Shown here: positions 5,826 through 8,108 of the stretch, one piece after another
Layout of the letters: the number at the start of each line of letters is the position of its first letter
Position numbering within the stretch: the first letter of the stretch is position 1
Assembly: GCA_031288745.1 (NCBI GenBank)
Contig: JAITQT010000391.1
Location: 1-8,108 of the forward strand
DNA from: Deltaproteobacteria bacterium
Lineage (GTDB): Bacteria; Desulfobacterota; Desulfarculia; Adiutricales; Adiutricaceae
DNA length: 8,108 bases
Direction: 5' to 3'
Translations under genes and position numbers: made by a program
Notes under the pieces: generated by a model
What the model was told of the DNA's origin: nothing
Seen by the model: only the letters and a program-made list of their open reading frames with translations
The model's database searches: none

Positions 5826-6332
5826 ATGGTAAGCGGAGTTATACTCAGGACCGAAAACATTTACCGCGCCATCTTGTGATCGTACGGAAAAAACCCAGTT
5901 TTTAAAGTAAGGAGCTACTTTTGATACAATATACAAGAATATTTTAAAATATAAAACTCAACATCTTGTGTTAAAAATTAGTCAAAAAGGAAATAACTGG
6001 GTTTTTTCCGTTTGATCATTTTGTAAGGGCGTTTATTCAACGAGCTTATTTTGGATTGCGGCTGAGTAAGAATCTATCGTTTTCTTCCTTATCATCATCT
6101 TGGCCGATAGGACTATGGAGGAGTTAGGATTCGAGGCCTTTAAAGCTAAAGCTAGATACCGGTAGCAAAGAAACCTAGGGCCGCTTTGGTTCGCCAAGAC
6201 CCCTCCGATACGCCCGAAGCCCTGTTTAAGGCCTAGGTTACCATGCTTTTTGAGTTAAAATACCGGGCGCTTAAATAAAAATTAATCTTGATAAGCATCG
6301 ACTTCTCCGGTGCTGGCGTTGGCCAACCTTAG
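5826..6332 (+). pseudogene. Decayed gene interrupted by a MITE, family not recognised
   Basis: Left of the MITE: MVSGVILRTENIYRAIL (5826-5876). Right of it, in the frame restored if the 142-bp element is removed exactly: FCKGVYSTSLFWIAAE, TAA, ESIVFFLIIILADRTMEELG, FEAFKAKARYR, then TAG 6163. A frameshift leads to KPRAALVRQDPSDTPEALFK (from 6171), TAG, VTMLFELKYRALK, TAA, KLILISIDFSGAGVGQP and TAG 6330. The pieces suggest a protein of at least 120 residues with one membrane-type segment (SIVFFLIIIL). Damage consists of an insertion, point stops and at least one indel. I could not match it to a family, and treating all pieces as one gene is inference. Confidence 0.42.
5877..6018 (+). mobile_element. 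MITE family 2 (142 bp)
   Basis: The ends form 24-bp inverted repeats with two mismatches: TGATC, GT on the left or AA on the right, then ACGGAAAAAACCCAGTT. The interior is AT-rich and non-coding. No target-site duplication is evident (CTTG outside the left end, TTTT outside the right). The termini resemble those of family 1 (TGATCG, A/T, A, CG, then AAAAA and CC), suggesting related transposases. It splits a decayed gene, and exact removal rejoins the two sides in one frame. Confidence 0.72.
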
Positions 6333-6441
6333 GTATCTCAAAGTTACGATTAAATAAACACCTTGGGGCTTAAGGCTCTCTTGCTTCTATCTATCCAATA
6401 TCGTGATAGAATTAACGGTAAATTCTGTATAAAGGCGAGTT

Positions 6442-6684
6442 TTGCTCTTCATTAGCTTCTCTCGCCGCTTGATTGAGGTCAAGTTTGATATCCACAAGTT
6501 ACTTAAATCCAGCAAACCTTCGGAGTCGAGTATCAACATGGCTCTCTTTTTGGCTAGAGGCTTAGGAGTATCTTCTAGAGAAGTGGGGCCGACTGCTCCT
6601 CTACGGTTTAGCGGAAAATGTGCCTCTCCAGATTTAACGCTATATGGCCAAGTTAAGGTCGGAAAGGGTAACTCTCGAATCTGA
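6442..6684 (+). pseudogene. Isolated open stretch in a decayed region, uncertain
   Basis: There are 80 open codons from TTG 6442, including KFDIHKLLKSSKPSESSINM and ALFLARGLGVSSREVGPTAP. There is no SD, the start is TTG, and the region around it is littered with stops in all three frames. The frame may be a surviving piece of the neighbouring dead gene(s) rather than a live gene. No family is recognised and there is no signal peptide. Confidence 0.22.
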
Positions 6685-6779
6685 ACATTTTCATCGCTAA
6701 ATACAACCCTCCATAAAAACCAACCAAGGCATAGAGGGCTTTTTAGCTAAAAACTTCGAGCTAGCCACGAAGTTTCTAG

Positions 6780-7320
6780 CCTGTCCCATGGAATCAACGA
6801 ACCCTGGCCGTAGTCGTTATTTTTACGCTAAAGGTCATTGTTGGGGTGCTTAAAAGAGATAGTTCTTCCAATTTGTTACTAGGAGCGGCAACCTTACCAA
6901 GTTCAACCTAAACTATGTTAAGATACCAAAAATCCCCGCTCCGCTGGAAGCTGCTAGAGTCGGTCAGATCTTTAAGGTCCTTAACTTGCGACAAAACGAT
7001 TGTTATCGCTAAGAACAGCTGGTGGGGCCATCAACGGACGAGACATAATAAGTTCGGGTTAACCCTCAGGGTGGCTTTGGCGCTCTAAGAGCGCCTTCGG
7101 ATTAAAATTTAGCAAGCTAGTCTTGGCCGAGATTAATATGGAGAAGTTTTAGGGCGTCTACGTAGGCATTGTAGCCATCCTAGCTTCAGGTAATTTAAAC
7201 ATCAAAACGTCTATAAAGGCTTGATTACCACCTCTTACAACAGTTGCCGTCAGCTCTAGAGCAGTGATGGCTACGATTGCACTTATCGCGTCTTTTCAGA
7301 TTAAGAAAATGACGTTATTC
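6780..7320 (+). pseudogene. Remains of one or more decayed genes upstream of rutE
   Basis: Protein-like runs occur in successive frames. 6801-6908 gives a hydrophobic LAVVVIFTLKVIVGVL. About 6857-7006 gives FFQFVTRSGNLTKFNLNYVK, IPKIPAPLEAARVGQIFKVL and NLRQNDCYR, then TAA; after it the same frame has VRVNPQGGFGALRAPSD. 7138-7320 gives MEKF, TAG, GVYVGIVAILASGNLNIKTS, IKA, TGA, then a membrane-like TTVAVSSRAVMATIALIASF. The mixture suggests a former gene with both a proline-rich soluble segment and hydrophobic segments, or two adjacent genes. The last frame runs into the start of rutE and would have overlapped it. No family is recognised. Confidence 0.35.
7079..7095 (+). other. Perfect GC-rich hairpin GGCGCTC-TAA-GAGCGCC
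   Basis: A 7-bp perfect stem with a TAA loop, inside the decayed region. A T-run does not follow, so it is not a standard intrinsic terminator. It could be a relic, a structured RNA element or a weak terminator shielding rutE. Confidence 0.3.
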
Positions 7321-7355
7321 CTCCCCTGGCTAAGCCCCGGGGGTCCTGGAGAAAA

Positions 7356-7952
7356 ATGAAGATGAAAAATTCTCTTGATTCGGCGGCTCTAGATCAACTC
7401 TTTTTAACTGCTCGAACCTACAACAAATTTACCGACCAGCCGGTCGATGACCAAACCTTGATTAAGCTTTACGAATTGCTTAAATGGGGCCCCACGGCCC
7501 TTAATTGTCAATCTGGACGCTATGTTTTCGTCCGCTCTCAGGAGGCTAAAAAGAGGTTGGTCGCTTGCCTGGCCCCCGGAAACGTGGCTAAGGTTGAGAA
7601 GGCTCCGGTAACCGTAATCGTCGCTACGGATCCAAATTTTTATGCAAGATTAAAAACGTTATGGACCGCCTACGATGCAGTCTCCACCTTTGCTAACGAT
7701 CCCAAGTTGTCGCAAGATACGGCCTTTCGCAATAGTAGCCTCCAAGGGGCCTATCTTATTTTAGCCGCCAGGAGCCTAGGCCTTGATTGCGGTCCTATGA
7801 GCGGCTTTGATAACGACAAGGTCGATCGGGAATTTTTTAGCCGTAATAATTTTAAGTCAAATTTTTTGATTAATCTCGGCTATGGGCTCGAAGGTGGGTT
7901 TTACCCCCGGGGTCCTCGTTTAGACTATAACGAGGTGGCCGAGATAGTTTAG
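7356..7952 (+). CDS. rutE: RutE-type nitroreductase (malonic semialdehyde reductase family)
   Basis: This 198-residue cytoplasmic FMN-dependent oxidoreductase lies within two residues of E. coli RutE in length and is alignable throughout. Diagnostic stretches are ARTYNKF (19-25), LKWGPTALNCQSGRYVFVR (42-60), GNVAKVEKAPVTVIVA (75-90), ETAFRNSS..GAYLI (around 122-135), GLDCGPMSGFD (142-152) and KSNFLINLGYG. RutE reduces 3-oxopropanoate (malonic semialdehyde) to 3-hydroxypropanoate, the final step of pyrimidine-ring degradation. No other rut gene is present, so here it may act as a general aldehyde or nitro reductase. TGGAG (7347-7351) lies 4 bases before ATG 7356 and 10 before ATG 7362; the first gives the longer protein, the second is possible. 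All key family blocks are intact, in contrast to the ruined sequence upstream, which suggests it is under selection. A MITE starts 12 bp after the stop. Confidence 0.9.
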   Translation: MKMKNSLDSAALDQLFLTARTYNKFTDQPVDDQTLIKLYELLKWGPTALNCQSGRYVFVRSQEAKKRLVACLAPGNVAKVEKAPVTVIVATDPNFYARLKTLWTAYDAVSTFANDPKLSQDTAFRNSSLQGAYLILAARSLGLDCGPMSGFDNDKVDREFFSRNNFKSNFLINLGYGLEGGFYPRGPRLDYNEVAEIV

Positions 7953-7964
7953 CTAGCTTAAGAG

Positions 7965-8076
7965 TGATCGAAGCGCAAAAACCTCTTAAAAGCACAATAG
8001 TCTAAAAAATTAACTAGTGATAAGACTATGTTACAAATTTAAAGACGGATAAAGGGGACTTTTTGCGCTTCGATCA
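7965..8076 (+). mobile_element. MITE family 1, copy B (112 bp)
   Basis: The same 17-bp inverted termini as copy A (TGATCGAAGCGCAAAAA) and the same orientation, about 90% identical with differences only in the interior. No target duplication is seen (AGAG outside the left end, ACTT outside the right). It lies 12 bp after rutE's stop. Transcribed, its ends would pair into a 17-bp stem whose right arm has a TTTTT run, so it could affect rutE transcript ends. Confidence 0.82.
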
Positions 8077-8108
8077 ACTTTAGATTAATGTTAAAATTAC
8101 TAAGCTCC

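Noticed and set aside
6186..6200. GGTTCGCC reminiscent of a tRNA T-loop
   Set aside because: No acceptor, D or anticodon stems can be formed around it. No tRNA was found in the window.
2867..7320. A reassigned stop codon (for example pyrrolysine at TAG, tempting because DUF1638 can neighbour methylamine methyltransferases)
   Set aside because: The broken frames contain TAA, TAG and TGA together with frameshifts, so no single reassignment restores them, and the intact genes read normally. Decay explains this better.
4114..8076. CRISPR array suggested by two identical repeat ends
   Set aside because: The copies are about 3.7 kb apart, have inverted termini and a shared interior, so they are transposon-like rather than repeat-spacer units.

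Overview
The window looks like part of a decaying genome from a Gram-negative, probably host-restricted bacterium. Only four full-length genes are convincing: 378-1598, 1603-2193, 4572-5360 and 7356-7952. Together they cover about 40% of the sequence. Most of the rest holds protein-like reading frames broken by TAA, TAG and TGA stops and by frameshifts, together with non-autonomous mobile elements. Signal peptides, an LprI/YbjN-type secreted protein and a RutE-type reductase suggest a proteobacterium. The DUF1638 protein would fit a deltaproteobacterial or other anaerobic relative, but the sequence does not settle the lineage.

Layout. 143-320: broken gene for a small exported protein. 378-2193: two-gene unit, a divergent SEDS-like (FtsW/RodA superfamily) membrane protein followed 4 bp later by a DUF1638 protein. 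2194-2866: no intact gene. 2867-3313, minus strand: a decayed gene. 3339-3932: internally deleted group II intron that keeps its 5' RNA region, the maturase X domain and domains V/VI but has lost the reverse transcriptase. 3962-4567: two copies of a short repeat flanking a promoter-like site, a 113-bp MITE and another decayed gene. 4572-5360: a secreted protein joining an LprI-like N-terminal module to a YbjN-like C-terminal module, with a sharp drop in GC at the join. 5393-7320: almost 2 kb of pseudogene remains, one cut by a second, 142-bp MITE. 7356-7952: RutE-type nitroreductase. 7965-8076: second copy of the first MITE, starting 12 bp after the rutE stop codon.

The surviving genes do not form an obvious pathway. 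The SEDS-like/DUF1638 pair is probably cotranscribed. The other two intact genes stand alone among decayed neighbours. The strongest points for follow-up are the LprI-YbjN fusion with its composition break, the SEDS-like protein that seems to lack the family's catalytic aspartate, and two MITE families whose different ends share a TGATCG...AAAAA pattern although no transposase is present here.
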